A stretch of 25,016 bases of DNA from JAIRLS01 sp031551455 (GCA_031551455.1 JAVBNP010000100.1:1-25016), one strand, 5' to 3'; numbered from the stretch's first letter, positions 1-8,402 are shown. Translations and numbers: made by a program. The notes: generated from the letters alone by a model not told the origin.

Positions 1-8
1 CAAAAGAT

Positions 9-1070
9 TTATTTGCCGGATTTGAAATAGGCGTCTACCCGGTGTTTCACGTTGGTCCGAATTTCTATCCAAAACAAATTGTAATCCAATATATGCAGAT
101 TTTTCACTTGTTCCATGCGACTATCGTTCATGCTCGGAAGCGATACCCAAAGGATTTTTGCAGATGCCTCGATGGCAGCGCCGGTGCTGCCGGGATTGAA
201 CATCTTGCAATTAACCACAATTCCGTTGTCCGGCTTTTTGAAGACCTCACCCGTTGCATCCGTCCACGTGAGCGGGTTGATGCACTGCGAGTTTCCTTCC
301 TCCTGTTTCACCAAGTAAGGGATTACTCCTTCCCGGTAGCTCCTCCATCCAACAAAACCGCCAATTGCATCCGCTGTCGTGCTCAAACGAATATTTTTGA
401 AAGCATCTATCGGAATTTGGTGCCCGACAAGGTAGGCGCAGACCAATTGAGATTGTAACGGCTTGCCGTCGAAATAATCCTGCAACAAACGTATCGCATG
501 AAGGGTTCCTTGGCTGTGGGAAGCAATAATGACGGGTCGTCCCTTATGCTCGTTTTTCAGGTAATATTCAAATGCCATCTTGATGTCGCTGTATGCAAGA
601 TCGAATGCTTTTTGTGCCGGTTCGCTTTTCGGAGCAAAAAACGCTTTGATGCTTGCTTGGCGGTAACGCGGGGCAAACACGCGGCAACTGCCGTTAAAAA
701 CGGTGACTTGGTTTAGGAGAACGCGTGTATCTGTTCCGGCGTTGACATGCGAATCCATGAGGTCGGCATTCCAAGCCAAATTCTTTATCGACGACAGAAA
801 TTCTTTACGTCCTGCGGTCATGTCGAACATACCTTCGTCATTATCTTCCGCCCCGACGTAAGTGGTCGGGTGTATGAAAAACACGTCGGCCAAATCCGTT
901 CTTGTTTTATCTTTCAGGAAACCGGGAATACTGTCCGACATATCTTTCTTGTGAGGCGACGCTGCCCAATAGTACAAATTGCCGTAATCGGGGCCGATTC
1001 CGGTTTCCGATCGGGCAGCACAGAATGCCGACAATATCGACAACATGAAATAGAGTGTTGCCTTTTTCAT
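9..1070 (-). CDS. DUF3089 family secreted alpha/beta-hydrolase-like protein
   Basis: A 353-residue protein complete within the window. Residues 1-19 form a signal peptide (Lys-Lys, hydrophobic core, small residues near the end), so it is probably periplasmic or envelope-associated. FFIHPTTY at residues 64-71 and the nucleophile elbow SHSQG at 184-188 (Ser186) are hallmarks of DUF3089, an alpha/beta-hydrolase-like family of unknown substrate. The family assignment is from motif recognition; esterase or lipase chemistry is inferred from the elbow. It stands alone and is divergent from the small ORF that starts at 1231. I saw no clear TAnnTTTG box in its 160-bp upstream region. Its terminator would lie beyond the left edge. 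Confidence 0.88.
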   Translation of the reverse strand: MKKATLYFMLSILSAFCAARSETGIGPDYGNLYYWAASPHKKDMSDSIPGFLKDKTRTDLADVFFIHPTTYVGAEDNDEGMFDMTAGRKEFLSSIKNLAWNADLMDSHVNAGTDTRVLLNQVTVFNGSCRVFAPRYRQASIKAFFAPKSEPAQKAFDLAYSDIKMAFEYYLKNEHKGRPVIIASHSQGTLHAIRLLQDYFDGKPLQSQLVCAYLVGHQIPIDAFKNIRLSTTADAIGGFVGWRSYREGVIPYLVKQEEGNSQCINPLTWTDATGEVFKKPDNGIVVNCKMFNPGSTGAAIEASAKILWVSLPSMNDSRMEQVKNLHILDYNLFWIEIRTNVKHRVDAYFKSGK

Positions 1071-1195
1071 TTATTTGAGTTTTATAATTTTGATAACAAA
1101 ATCGTTCGGTGAACGGAAAATCATTCCGGTGTATTTTTCATAACAATAAACCGCGAAGTTTGGTTTAATTGCCAAGAGTATCATAACATTTATAC

Positions 1196-1203
1196 TAACT
1201 TTG
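1196..1203 (+). promoter_or_regulatory. Bacteroidetes -7 promoter element
   Basis: TAACTTTG matches the TAnnTTTG -7 consensus of the Bacteroidetes primary sigma factor. It lies 27 bp before the ATG of the 81-codon ORF. No good TTTG box is present at the usual 19-21 bp spacing, so it may be weak or activator-dependent. Confidence 0.5.
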
Positions 1204-1230
1204 CTTCAAATGACCATATAAACCTTAACG

Positions 1231-1476
1231 ATGAAAAGCCATAGTATATGTGGCAAGCGTGTCTTCACGCAGGAATACCCGTTACTTAGCGCGACGGTAC
1301 GGGAATATTTAGTGAAGTGCTTCGATATGCCTGTCACGCGTTGTTGTGTTAAAAGCTATAAAACAAAAGAGTTTGAGAATGCGATGCACGACCGGTATTG
1401 CCCCGATTGCTGCAAGTTGCCCGTCTATATGGATATCGGTAACAACGGAATGGTATATATCTGTCACAACTTATGA
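1231..1476 (+). CDS. Small cysteine-rich hypothetical protein
   Basis: An 81-codon ORF that I do not recognise. It is cationic and Cys-rich: C7, C30, C38-C39, C57, C60-C61 and C78. The CxxCC at 57-61 followed by a C-terminal CHNL could make a small zinc-binding fold, but that is inference. There is no signal peptide. Support for a real gene is a TAACTTTG promoter box at 1196-1203, a lone ATG 27 bp further on, and absence of a better ORF on either strand. It runs convergently toward rsgA, and a 13-bp hairpin (1495-1530) separates the two ends. It could still be a chance ORF. Confidence 0.5.
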   Translation: MKSHSICGKRVFTQEYPLLSATVREYLVKCFDMPVTRCCVKSYKTKEFENAMHDRYCPDCCKLPVYMDIGNNGMVYICHNL

Positions 1477-1494
1477 TTTTCAAATTGACAAAAT

Positions 1495-1530
1495 AATGCG
1501 GGTATTCTTCATCGTTCGAATACCCGCATT
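1495..1530 (-). terminator. Strong hairpin terminator behind rsgA
   Basis: Perfect 13-bp arms at 1495-1507 and 1518-1530 enclose a 10-nt loop. Reading the minus strand, the stem begins 12 nt after the rsgA stop and is followed by ATTATTTTGT, a T-rich tail. The stem may also stop transcription from the convergent small ORF on the plus strand, although the T-run is poorer on that side. Confidence 0.75.
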
Positions 1531-1542
1531 CAAGGTAAACCA

Positions 1543-2598
1543 TCAGCGATTTTCTTTGCGTTTCTTTACTTCTTCAACCAACTTTGAAAAAGATTTATCT
1601 CTCCTCCGTTTTTCATGTTCGGCGGTGGTAAAGTGCCACGCTTCCTTTCGCAACTTGAGATAACTTTCGTGCACTTCCCGCGACAGCATACCGTCGTTTA
1701 CGGCTTGTATGACGGCACAACCGGGTTCGCCGGTATGCGTACAATCCGCAAAACGGCACGATTCGGAATAATTCGAAATACCCGACATCTCGGCTAATGT
1801 TTCGGGATTATCAACAGCCAAGCCGAATTCGCGGACGCCCGGTGTGTCGATTAGAATACCCGAACCGTTCATCAGTACCATTTCCCGACGGGTCGAAGTG
1901 TGCCGTCCTTTTCCTGTGGACAGGCTTATATCGGACGTAAGCAGCACTGATTCTTCGCAAAGCGCATTAATCAAGGAGCTTTTCCCGACTCCCGACGAGC
2001 CGATAAATACAACCGTTTCGCCTTCCGATATGGATTCCCGTAATTGAAGAATCGTTTCGGGGTGATGAATACTTGTAAAAAATACGGGCATTTGACGGAC
2101 GATGTGTTTAATCGGTTCGTCTATTTTTCGGCGGTCAAAACCTAAATCGGCTTTATTGAGAACCAATACGGGGTTGATATTTTCTTCCAATATTTGAACC
2201 ATAAAACGTTCTGCCCTGCGGACGTTGAAATTATCGTCAAGACTTTGCACGATAAATGCTTTATCGACATACGAAGCAATGGCTTGTTTGTCGACGACTG
2301 TTCCGCTTTTCTTGCGGTACAGTGTTCGCTCACGTGGCAGTATATCGACAATAATTCCTTTGTCTTCGTCAACCGGTTGAAAAATAACCCAATCGCCCGT
2401 ACAAGGCAGTTCAAAGTCCGATTTTCCGTACATCATGTTTCCCGTTAGTTCACATTGAACCGGTCCGTTTTCGGAAATAACTTCGTAACATGTCCGGTGC
2501 ACTATAGATACTCGTCCGTGAGCCGGTGTTTTATATATCGATTTTTGTTTTAGTTGGTTCAACCGATCATTCCAACCATAATTATTTAAATGAATCAT
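1543..2598 (-). CDS. rsgA: Ribosome small-subunit-dependent GTPase A
   Basis: RsgA (YjeQ/YloQ) is a circularly permuted GTPase that checks late maturation of the 30S subunit. All landmarks are visible in this 351-residue protein: an N-terminal OB-fold region (about 20-95), G4 NKAD at 148-151, P-loop GSSGVGKS at 200-207, G3 DTPG at 251-254, and the C-terminal zinc site C281, C286, H288, C294. G4 lying before G1 is the permutation expected for the family. The length is normal. Its ATG overlaps the stop of the upstream methyltransferase by 4 nt (ATGA), so the two are translationally coupled. A 13-bp terminator follows the stop. It is cytosolic and ribosome-associated. Confidence 0.97.
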   Translation of the reverse strand: MIHLNNYGWNDRLNQLKQKSIYKTPAHGRVSIVHRTCYEVISENGPVQCELTGNMMYGKSDFELPCTGDWVIFQPVDEDKGIIVDILPRERTLYRKKSGTVVDKQAIASYVDKAFIVQSLDDNFNVRRAERFMVQILEENINPVLVLNKADLGFDRRKIDEPIKHIVRQMPVFFTSIHHPETILQLRESISEGETVVFIGSSGVGKSSLINALCEESVLLTSDISLSTGKGRHTSTRREMVLMNGSGILIDTPGVREFGLAVDNPETLAEMSGISNYSESCRFADCTHTGEPGCAVIQAVNDGMLSREVHESYLKLRKEAWHFTTAEHEKRRRDKSFSKLVEEVKKRKENR

Positions 2599-3377
2599 TG
2601 TGCTATCTTTTTTGCGATGTAAAATACATAGCCGTAGAATTCTTTATACTTGCGGTATATTTCCGCATCATAACGTTGAAACGCTACGAATTCTTCGGCG
2701 GTTTTATTTCCCGCATATTTATCAAGAAACATCTCCCGGGCTCGAATCAATGGAGTAAAATAATGCTCCGTCCAGCAATTTGTAGGCAGAATAAAGGCAG
2801 CAACGGGCATATATCCCGCTTTTTGCACTTGGGCTACTTTATTGGGAATCGTATCCATTTCCGGAAAATGCGGCATACAGTAATGCTCGATTTCCACCGG
2901 GCGTTTCTCGGTAAACCACGAGCTTTCGGTAACGGCAATATATCCTCCCGGTTTCAGAAACTTACGCCAATCGCTCAGCCCCCGTTCAAAACCGATATTA
3001 TAAATTGCTCCTTCGCACCAGATCAGGTCTAACTCCTCATTCCGGAAAGGAAGATCGTCCATTGAACGGACAATACCCTTCACTCTATCTTGAAGATTCA
3101 GCTTCCCGGCATTACTGTTGAACCGGTCAATAAATGCCGGAAAAAGGTCGAAACCCATAATATGTCCCGGTGCATGCTGTGCCAATATCATGGTCTGACC
3201 GCCTGTTCCGCAACCGATGTCGGCGATAAGGGATTTGTCGGTAAGATTATCTATAAAACTCAATGCCTTGAGAGTTACTTCGGGACTTCCGGGCCCTTGC
3301 CGTTCTGTATTTAAAAAGAATTCACGGATTAAATTGAAATCGAATTCGTGAATGGTTGTTATTTTTTCGTTACTCAT
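2595..3377 (-). CDS. Class I SAM-dependent methyltransferase
   Basis: A Rossmann-fold methyltransferase of 260 residues. Motif I IADIGCGTGG at about residues 51-60 binds S-adenosylmethionine, and a WCEGAIYNIGF segment is the post-motif region seen in UbiE-like small-molecule methyltransferases. The substrate is unknown. The frame is open to an ATG at 3422, but MSNEKITT starting at 3377 looks like the natural N-terminus, because the extra 15 residues (MKALLLSVYAKYIKT) do not belong to the fold. Its stop overlaps the rsgA start by 4 nt, so they form one operon. Transcription probably begins near 3570, giving a leader of about 190 nt. Confidence 0.85.
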   Translation of the reverse strand: MSNEKITTIHEFDFNLIREFFLNTERQGPGSPEVTLKALSFIDNLTDKSLIADIGCGTGGQTMILAQHAPGHIMGFDLFPAFIDRFNSNAGKLNLQDRVKGIVRSMDDLPFRNEELDLIWCEGAIYNIGFERGLSDWRKFLKPGGYIAVTESSWFTEKRPVEIEHYCMPHFPEMDTIPNKVAQVQKAGYMPVAAFILPTNCWTEHYFTPLIRAREMFLDKYAGNKTAEEFVAFQRYDAEIYRKYKEFYGYVFYIAKKIAQ

Positions 3378-3422
3378 TGTTTTAATATATTTTGCATACA
3401 CGGAAAGCAACAATGCTTTCAA

Positions 3423-3843
3423 TCATTGTACGCAGATTAAAAAACTAAAATTATAATAATAGAAAAACTACTCTCAAAAGGAGTTATCCGAGAGCGAACG
3501 AAAGGACAATCTGTACAGGAAATACAGATTGTTTACAACACCAAATCCGATTTATGTAAAGTCGTTAACATACCGCAAAGATACATAAATTATTATCTTC
3601 GCGACAAAGTTACTTGAAACGATGTAACCCAAAGCAGGCGAAAGAAGTTCGCTCGTTTCTTTATTGTTACCCGGTGCTCTTTTTCTTTCCGATGAATATC
3701 TGTTATTCAACGGATAAAGATTGAATTATTTGCAGCTATACGGGATCAGCATTTTCCCGATGATAACATGTAAAATCAAAAGCAGAGAAACCTAAAGTCT
3801 GATTTTATATAAGTTTCGAGCTGCTTAACATTTCTTGCGGTTT
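3423..3843. other. Intergenic region: leader with hairpin, no gene
   Basis: No convincing ORF lies here. The part below 3576 is the inferred leader of the methyltransferase-rsgA transcript. It contains a perfect 10-bp inverted repeat at 3506-3515 and 3523-3532 with a 7-nt loop, and a weaker CTCTC/GAGAG pair with a T-rich stretch closer to the gene. Near the DUF6064 stop, TAAAATCA (3771-3778) and TGATTTTA (3800-3807) are complementary, a weak terminator candidate at best. Confidence 0.5.
3576..3608 (-). promoter_or_regulatory. Promoter of the methyltransferase-rsgA operon
   Basis: On the minus strand TTTG (3608-3605) is followed by a 21-nt spacer and TATCTTTG (3583-3576), matching both boxes of the Bacteroidetes promoter. 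A second TAACTTTG (3612-3605) overlaps the upstream box. Transcription would start near 3570, about 190 nt before the methyltransferase ATG. Confidence 0.6.
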
Positions 3844-4479
3844 TTATTTATCCCATCCTCTTTTACGAAACAATGCTACGTCTGCAATTATCGCCGAAAT
3901 AATGAGCATATAGTCTTGGTAGACGCCAAAATTCATGGCAGCGCTTAAACCGATGATTGCCCAGAGTGTAGGAATAATGACAAGATAAACGGGGAATTTA
4001 CGGTTTGTCAGCATGAAAAATCCGAAAGTAACGATGGTGGAAGGACACGGCAATCCCAAAGAAATAATCCTTTCAAAAGAATTTTCCGTCAGGTAACCGA
4101 TGACCGGATAAATGAACATTCCGAAAAGAATAAAAAAGTATCCCAGCTTATCTTTTATCTGCGAGGAATAGGAGAAAACTAAATTTCCGTTCAAGGCATT
4201 CATGATGATGAGTATGCCTTCAATGATAAATAACCCGCCGAACACATAGGCGGCTTTGTTGATTTCGGTAAAGAATAAAATATGATAAACCAAACCGATC
4301 CAAACCCAAATCAATCCGAGTATACCACCGATGATTTTATTTTTTGACGGCAACCGGGTATGGAGCACAACCAATAAAAATATACCCAACAGCAGGATTA
4401 CCATTTGACTCGGAAAAATGGTCGTATTGTATTTTTCAAATATTTCGAAAAATTGCTCGGTGGTGAAAGGAGTTTTCAT
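3844..4479 (-). CDS. DUF6064 family multi-pass membrane protein
   Basis: A 211-residue integral inner-membrane protein with about six to seven hydrophobic segments from residue 25 to 205. The N-terminus MKTPFTTEQFFEIFEKYN and the segment IWVWIGLVYHILFFTEINKA are characteristic of DUF6064, a family without a known function. The basic C-terminus (FRKRGWDK) suggests a cytosolic end. It is transcribed alone and is divergent from the YciI operon. No clear promoter box was found in the 320 bp upstream. Confidence 0.85.
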   Translation of the reverse strand: MKTPFTTEQFFEIFEKYNTTIFPSQMVILLLGIFLLVVLHTRLPSKNKIIGGILGLIWVWIGLVYHILFFTEINKAAYVFGGLFIIEGILIIMNALNGNLVFSYSSQIKDKLGYFFILFGMFIYPVIGYLTENSFERIISLGLPCPSTIVTFGFFMLTNRKFPVYLVIIPTLWAIIGLSAAMNFGVYQDYMLIISAIIADVALFRKRGWDK

Positions 4480-4801
4480 TTGTCGAATTTATTATACGGG
4501 TTTTATTCTGATCCTGCAATCATGACCGGCAGCGCCTATTTCCCGTTGTCTATAAAACAAATTGTGATATCCTATTGTTATTTTTTAGGCTGATTTAGAA
4601 GTCTGAAATACAGTGTTTTTCAGAATAGAGCACAATGTAACTTTTGTGCAGCCTTATTGAAATGCAATTCATCCGCCAATACATTGGAATAACGAAAAAC
4701 GTCTCTATTCATAATTAAAAAGTATCAATCAGAGCTTATTGTTGTATCAAAGGTATTGTAACTTTGTCACAAAATAAAGAGAATTATAAAATTTACCGGT
4801 C
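4480..4801. other. Divergent intergenic region, no gene
   Basis: This separates the DUF6064 gene from the YciI operon. It holds a 7-bp inverted repeat (TCTGAAA at 4602-4608 with TTTCAGA at 4618-4624), a GCACAA/TTGTGC pair near 4630-4648, and the YciI promoter at its right end. No coding sequence is supported. Confidence 0.5.
4739..4766 (+). promoter_or_regulatory. Promoter of the YciI-DUF3795-GNAT-hydrolase run
   Basis: TAACTTTG at 4759-4766 is a full match to the Bacteroidetes -7 box. TTG at 4739-4741 can serve as an imperfect -33 element with a 17-nt spacer. It lies 35 bp before the first ATG. Confidence 0.55.
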
Positions 4802-5089
4802 ATGTTTATAGTAGTACTTACTTATCAAAAGGCTTTGAACGAAGTCGACCACCATTTGGAAGCTCACAAACAATATTTAGAAAAATTCTACCGGGCGGGT
4901 AACTTTATCGCGTCGGGCAGGCAAAATCCACGGACAGGCGGTGTTATCCTTTGCAAGGCTCGCAATCGGCAAGAGGTTGAGAACATTGTTTCGCAAGATT
5001 CGTTTTATTCCCACCAAATAGCAAGTTACCAAATTATAGAATTTGAGCCGAGTAAATATTGTGATGAGGTTTTGAAGAATTATTTTTGA
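4802..5089 (+). CDS. YciI family protein
   Basis: A 95-residue soluble protein with the ferredoxin-like YciI fold. Visible features are an N-terminal beta strand MFIVVLTY, the conserved His of EAH (H22), a helix KQYLEKFYRAGNF, and SGRQNPRTGGVILC, which matches the YciI strand-turn core. YciI proteins are small, often dimeric, and poorly understood; some act as hydrolases or dehalogenases. A promoter box lies 35 bp upstream. The DUF3795 gene starts 13 bp after the stop, so this is the first gene of a probable four-gene transcript. Confidence 0.85.
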   Translation: MFIVVLTYQKALNEVDHHLEAHKQYLEKFYRAGNFIASGRQNPRTGGVILCKARNRQEVENIVSQDSFYSHQIASYQIIEFEPSKYCDEVLKNYF

Positions 5090-5102
5090 TTTTTAAACGT
5101 AA

Positions 5103-5441
5103 ATGATGAAACAATTAATTGCATGTTGCGGATTGGATTGCGAAAGTTGCGATGCTCGTATAGCCACTGTCGAAAATGATAATGAATTAAGAGAAAAAAC
5201 CGCCCAAAAGTGGCGTGTAATGAACAATGCACCGGAGATTACGGCGGCAACCATAAATTGTATGGGTTGCCGTGCAGACGGAGCGAAATTTGCGTATTGC
5301 AGCGATTATTGCGAAATCCGCAAATGTGTGCATGAAAAAGGATTTATTACCTGCGGTGACTGTAACGAATTGGATAATTGCTTGATAGTTGGTGCTGTTT
5401 TTCAACATGCTCCTGGCGCAAAAGAAAATCTTCTACCGTAG
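5103..5441 (+). CDS. DUF3795 domain protein (Cys-rich)
   Basis: A 112-residue protein with the DUF3795 signature: CCGLDCESCDAR near the N-terminus, then NCMGCRADG, YCSDYCEIRKC and FITCGDC. The regularly spaced Cys pairs imply bound zinc or an iron-sulfur cluster; the family's role is unknown. The start may be either Met of the MM pair (5103 or 5106). It lies between YciI and a GNAT gene on the same strand. A second, more distant DUF3795 protein is encoded at 11589-12032. Confidence 0.87.
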   Translation: MMKQLIACCGLDCESCDARIATVENDNELREKTAQKWRVMNNAPEITAATINCMGCRADGAKFAYCSDYCEIRKCVHEKGFITCGDCNELDNCLIVGAVFQHAPGAKENLLP

Positions 5442-5534
5442 GCAATTCAATTTTGACGGACATATAGAAGTATGGAGCAATGTCGCAAACGGTATAACCC
5501 ATACCTTTGTACCCATAAATTGGTTCAATCCGCT

Positions 5535-6092
5535 ATGATATATATCGAAACTTCACGTTTATTATTGAGAAATTGGAAAGGGGAAGATATTCAGCCTTTT
5601 GCCGATATCAACGGTGATCCGCATGTGATGAAATATTTTTTGAAACCATTGACGGAAAAGGAGTCGCTGGATTTCTACAACAGAATGCGGGATGAATTTG
5701 CCCGATGCGGATACGGGCTATATGCCGTTGAAAAGAAAGAAGACGGCGCATTTATAGGATATACGGGTTTTCATCATATTCCGTTTGATGTTGATTTTGC
5801 GCCGGGAGTCGAAATCGGATGGCGAATAAAATATGAAGAATGGAATAAGGGATATGCTACCGAGGCGGCAAAAGCGTGTCTTTTATATGCAAAAAAGCAT
5901 CTTCCGTTCAACGTAGTTTGGTCGTTCACGTCACTGCCCAATAAAAGTTCCGAAAGGGTCATGCAGAAAATCGGGATGACAAAAGAGAAAGAATTTCCGC
6001 ATCCGGCAGTACCGAACGATCATCCGCTGAAAGATCATGTTCTTTATAAAATACTTTTGCGAGAAATAGATTTTAGAAATGTAACCGAATAA
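5535..6092 (+). CDS. RimJ/RimL-type GNAT N-acetyltransferase
   Basis: A 185-residue Acetyltransf_3-type GNAT, starting MIYIETSRLLLRNW. The acetyl-CoA core shows EIGWR at 93-97, NKGYATEA at 104-111 and NKSSERVMQKIGM at 136-148. It would transfer acetyl from acetyl-CoA to an amine; the acceptor is unknown. The frame is open upstream to 5472, but I chose 5535. The extra 21 residues are not GNAT-like, and a TACCTTTG promoter-like box (5502-5509) lies inside that extension. It follows the DUF3795 gene and ends 8 bp before the isochorismatase-like gene, so it may be read through from upstream or also have its own start. Confidence 0.88.
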   Translation: MIYIETSRLLLRNWKGEDIQPFADINGDPHVMKYFLKPLTEKESLDFYNRMRDEFARCGYGLYAVEKKEDGAFIGYTGFHHIPFDVDFAPGVEIGWRIKYEEWNKGYATEAAKACLLYAKKHLPFNVVWSFTSLPNKSSERVMQKIGMTKEKEFPHPAVPNDHPLKDHVLYKILLREIDFRNVTE

Positions 6093-6100
6093 ATCAACAT

Positions 6101-6655
6101 ATGGAATCCAAGAAAGCATTAATGATCATCGACATTCAAAACGATTATTTTGAAGGCGGAGCAAACACTTTGGTCGGCAGTTTGGAAGCAAGCTTGAATG
6201 CAAAAACATTGTTGAACGATTTCCGCAGCAAATCGTTGCCGGTAATTCATATTCAACACTTTTCGCCCCGTCCCGGTTCCACGTTCTTTATTCCCGGCAC
6301 ACACGGAGCGGAAATTCACGAAAATGTCAAACCCGTTAAGGGGGAAAAAGTGATTGCAAAGAATTTCCCGAACAGTTTTCGTGAAACGGATTTGCTTGAT
6401 TACCTAAATGCAAATAGTATTACCGATTTGGTGATTTGTGGCATGATGACCCACATGTGCGTGGATGCTGCCACACGAGCGGCAAAAGATTTCGGATTTT
6501 CCTGTATGGTAATCGGTGATGCCTGCGCTACGCGCGATTTGGAAATTCAAGGGAAAACCGTATCCGCAAACGAAGTACAAAAAGCATTTCTGGCTGCTTT
6601 GAACTATTTTTATTCGACAGTAAAAGATACCCGGGAATATTTGGCTGAACAATAA
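6101..6655 (+). CDS. Isochorismatase-family cysteine hydrolase
   Basis: A 184-residue cytosolic hydrolase of the isochorismatase/nicotinamidase superfamily. The catalytic triad is visible: D11 in IIDIQNDYF, K87 in AKNFPNSF, and C120 in GMMTHMCVDAATRAA, where MTHMC also supplies the cis-peptide oxyanion region. No nicotinamidase metal-binding D-x-H-x(n)-H pattern is obvious, so an amidase or isochorismatase-like hydrolase is the safest call. It starts 8 bp after the GNAT stop and is the last gene of the YciI run. The sequence after its stop shows only a weak 6-bp hairpin (6664-6680). Confidence 0.9.
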   Translation: MESKKALMIIDIQNDYFEGGANTLVGSLEASLNAKTLLNDFRSKSLPVIHIQHFSPRPGSTFFIPGTHGAEIHENVKPVKGEKVIAKNFPNSFRETDLLDYLNANSITDLVICGMMTHMCVDAATRAAKDFGFSCMVIGDACATRDLEIQGKTVSANEVQKAFLAALNYFYSTVKDTREYLAEQ

Positions 6656-7001
6656 AGAAAAATAAATAGACAAACTATTTCCCGATAAATCCGGTTTTTT
6701 ACATCCGGAAATTAACTCATCGTCCAATATACGAAGCGGCAACTATGTATATAGTTATCCTAATCCGGGCGTGTTGAGGCTTTCTCTACGGCATTGAATT
6801 ACTATACCCTTTACTGCCACAGAGTTTAATTAATAAATTTATTAATTATTATTTTGCCGCGCTTTACGGAAACGTGTCGGTTGAAAAGAATAACGTGCTT
6901 TATCTGAGTTTGAAACATTCATAAACCTTTTGGCCGGAAACTTGTTGTATTTAAATACGATATTGTTTATCGTTACACCTAAATCTCTGATAAAAAATAA
7001 T
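6656..7001. other. Intergenic region with AT palindromes
   Basis: No gene is supported. The region holds a perfect 22-bp AT-only palindrome at 6827-6848 and a 12-bp one (GTATTTAAATAC) at 6947-6958. A short open stretch ending at the TGA near 6796 reads SGNYVYSYPNPGVLRLSL; it has no convincing start and may be a remnant. No full TAnnTTTG box was found before the lipoprotein start. Confidence 0.4.
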
Positions 7002-8402
7002 ATGAAAGCAAGTTTTTTTTCTGTAGTCGTCATTTCGGCTTTTATTGCAGGTATTTTGTTTGTTTCCTGCAACTCGGCAAAAAAGAATGACATCAACAGT
7101 CTGCCTCCCGAACGGATCCGGGCGTTGACCGCACAAGCATACATTTTCAGTTACCCGCTGATCATGAATTATGCCACCATGTACAAACAGGCCGGCAACC
7201 CGAATGCTCCCGAATACGTGGGCGGTTTCGGGAAGTTCCGTCATTACGGTTTTGCATCTTCCGATAACAAAGATATTGTGAGCCCCAACAACGACACGCC
7301 TTACTCGTGGGCATGGGTGGATTTGCGCAGTGAACCGTGGGTGCTTGTGATGCCGCCGGTGGACGCTAATCGTTATTATACTTCGCAGTGGGACGACCTT
7401 TGGGGATATGTGCTCGACAGTCCCGGCTCTGTTATTGACGGACAAGAGGGTGGCGCATACTTGGTTGCACCTTCCGATTGGAAAGGTAATGCGCCGGAAG
7501 GTATTAAAAGAGTGATTCGCGGCGAGTCCTATTTCCTCGGAACGCTTACCCGTACCGGAGCCGACGGGCCGGAAGACCTTGCCAACGTACAAAAAGTACA
7601 GGCCGGTTACCAACTGATGCCTTTGCACGAGTACCTGAACCAACCTGCGCCGCAAGCGGCAAAAAACATCAATTGGACTCCTTTTGTTCCGGGTGATGAA
7701 AAGACAATCGTCGCTTTCAAATACGTGAATTTCGCCTTGCCGCTTACCATTCCCAATGAATCGGATAAACCCGTATTGGATAGTATGGCCGTGCTTGGCA
7801 TTGCACCCGGTATGCTTTGGGATACCGCAAAATTTACGCCTGCTGTCAAAAATGCGATCAAAGCAGGTATCGCCGACGCAATGAAGAAATTGCTCGCCTA
7901 CGAAGCCAAAATTACGGCAGGCGGACAGTTATTCAATACGCGTGAAGCACTGAAAACCGACTACATGGACCGGACACTCGGCGTATATGCCGGGATTTTC
8001 GGGAATTATGCATCGCAAGCGGCCTATCTTGCATGGCATAAGGATACGGACGGAAATCCGATAAATACGGCAAATGCAAGTTACAAATTGACATTCAAAA
8101 AGGGAGAAACACCTCCGAATAAGTACTTCTGGTCGATAACAATGTATAATATGCCGCAACGCTTTCTGGTGGCCAATCCGCTTAATCGTTACTCCATCGG
8201 CAGTCGCAGCAAGCAGTTAAAGACTAACCCGGATGGCAGTATCGATATTTATATCTCAAAAACTTCGCCGGGCAAGGCGTTGGAAAGCAACTGGCTTCCC
8301 GCACCCGACGGTGAACCGTTTATTATCATGCGGGTATACGGGCCGGGCAAAACCGTGCAGGACGGCGCATATCAATTGCCGCAAATGACAAAAATGAAGT
8401 AA
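7002..8402 (+). CDS. DUF1254/DUF1214 domain lipoprotein
   Basis: The frame is open from 6930, but the ATG at 7002 begins a classic lipoprotein signal: MKASFF, a hydrophobic core, then lipobox FVSC with C23. I therefore place the start there, giving 466 residues. After the lipidated Cys come a DUF1254 domain (about 40-170: YIFSYPLIMNY, SPNNDTPYSWAWVDL, YYTSQWDDLWGYV) and a C-terminal DUF1214 domain (about 350-460: KYFWSITMYNMPQRFLV, NRYSIGSR, NWLPAPDGEPF). This two-domain family is widespread and of unknown activity. It is an envelope lipoprotein. It is monocistronic, ending 10 bp before a strong terminator. Confidence 0.92.
   Translation: MKASFFSVVVISAFIAGILFVSCNSAKKNDINSLPPERIRALTAQAYIFSYPLIMNYATMYKQAGNPNAPEYVGGFGKFRHYGFASSDNKDIVSPNNDTPYSWAWVDLRSEPWVLVMPPVDANRYYTSQWDDLWGYVLDSPGSVIDGQEGGAYLVAPSDWKGNAPEGIKRVIRGESYFLGTLTRTGADGPEDLANVQKVQAGYQLMPLHEYLNQPAPQAAKNINWTPFVPGDEKTIVAFKYVNFALPLTIPNESDKPVLDSMAVLGIAPGMLWDTAKFTPAVKNAIKAGIADAMKKLLAYEAKITAGGQLFNTREALKTDYMDRTLGVYAGIFGNYASQAAYLAWHKDTDGNPINTANASYKLTFKKGETPPNKYFWSITMYNMPQRFLVANPLNRYSIGSRSKQLKTNPDGSIDIYISKTSPGKALESNWLPAPDGEPFIIMRVYGPGKTVQDGAYQLPQMTKMK

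Noticed and set aside
1349..1543. A 64-codon minus-strand ORF overlapping the small Cys-rich ORF
   Set aside because: It begins at the rsgA stop and runs through the rsgA terminator hairpin, so it is not a credible gene.
6675..6796. Remnant coding sequence ending in YSYPNPGVLRLSL, perhaps a sorting-domain tail
   Set aside because: The open stretch is about 40 codons with no start, and the similarity to type IX sorting tails is too slight to claim.
6951..7655. A 234-codon minus-strand ORF opposite the DUF1254 gene
   Set aside because: It is antisense to a gene with clear domains and a lipobox; the length is a by-product of codon bias.
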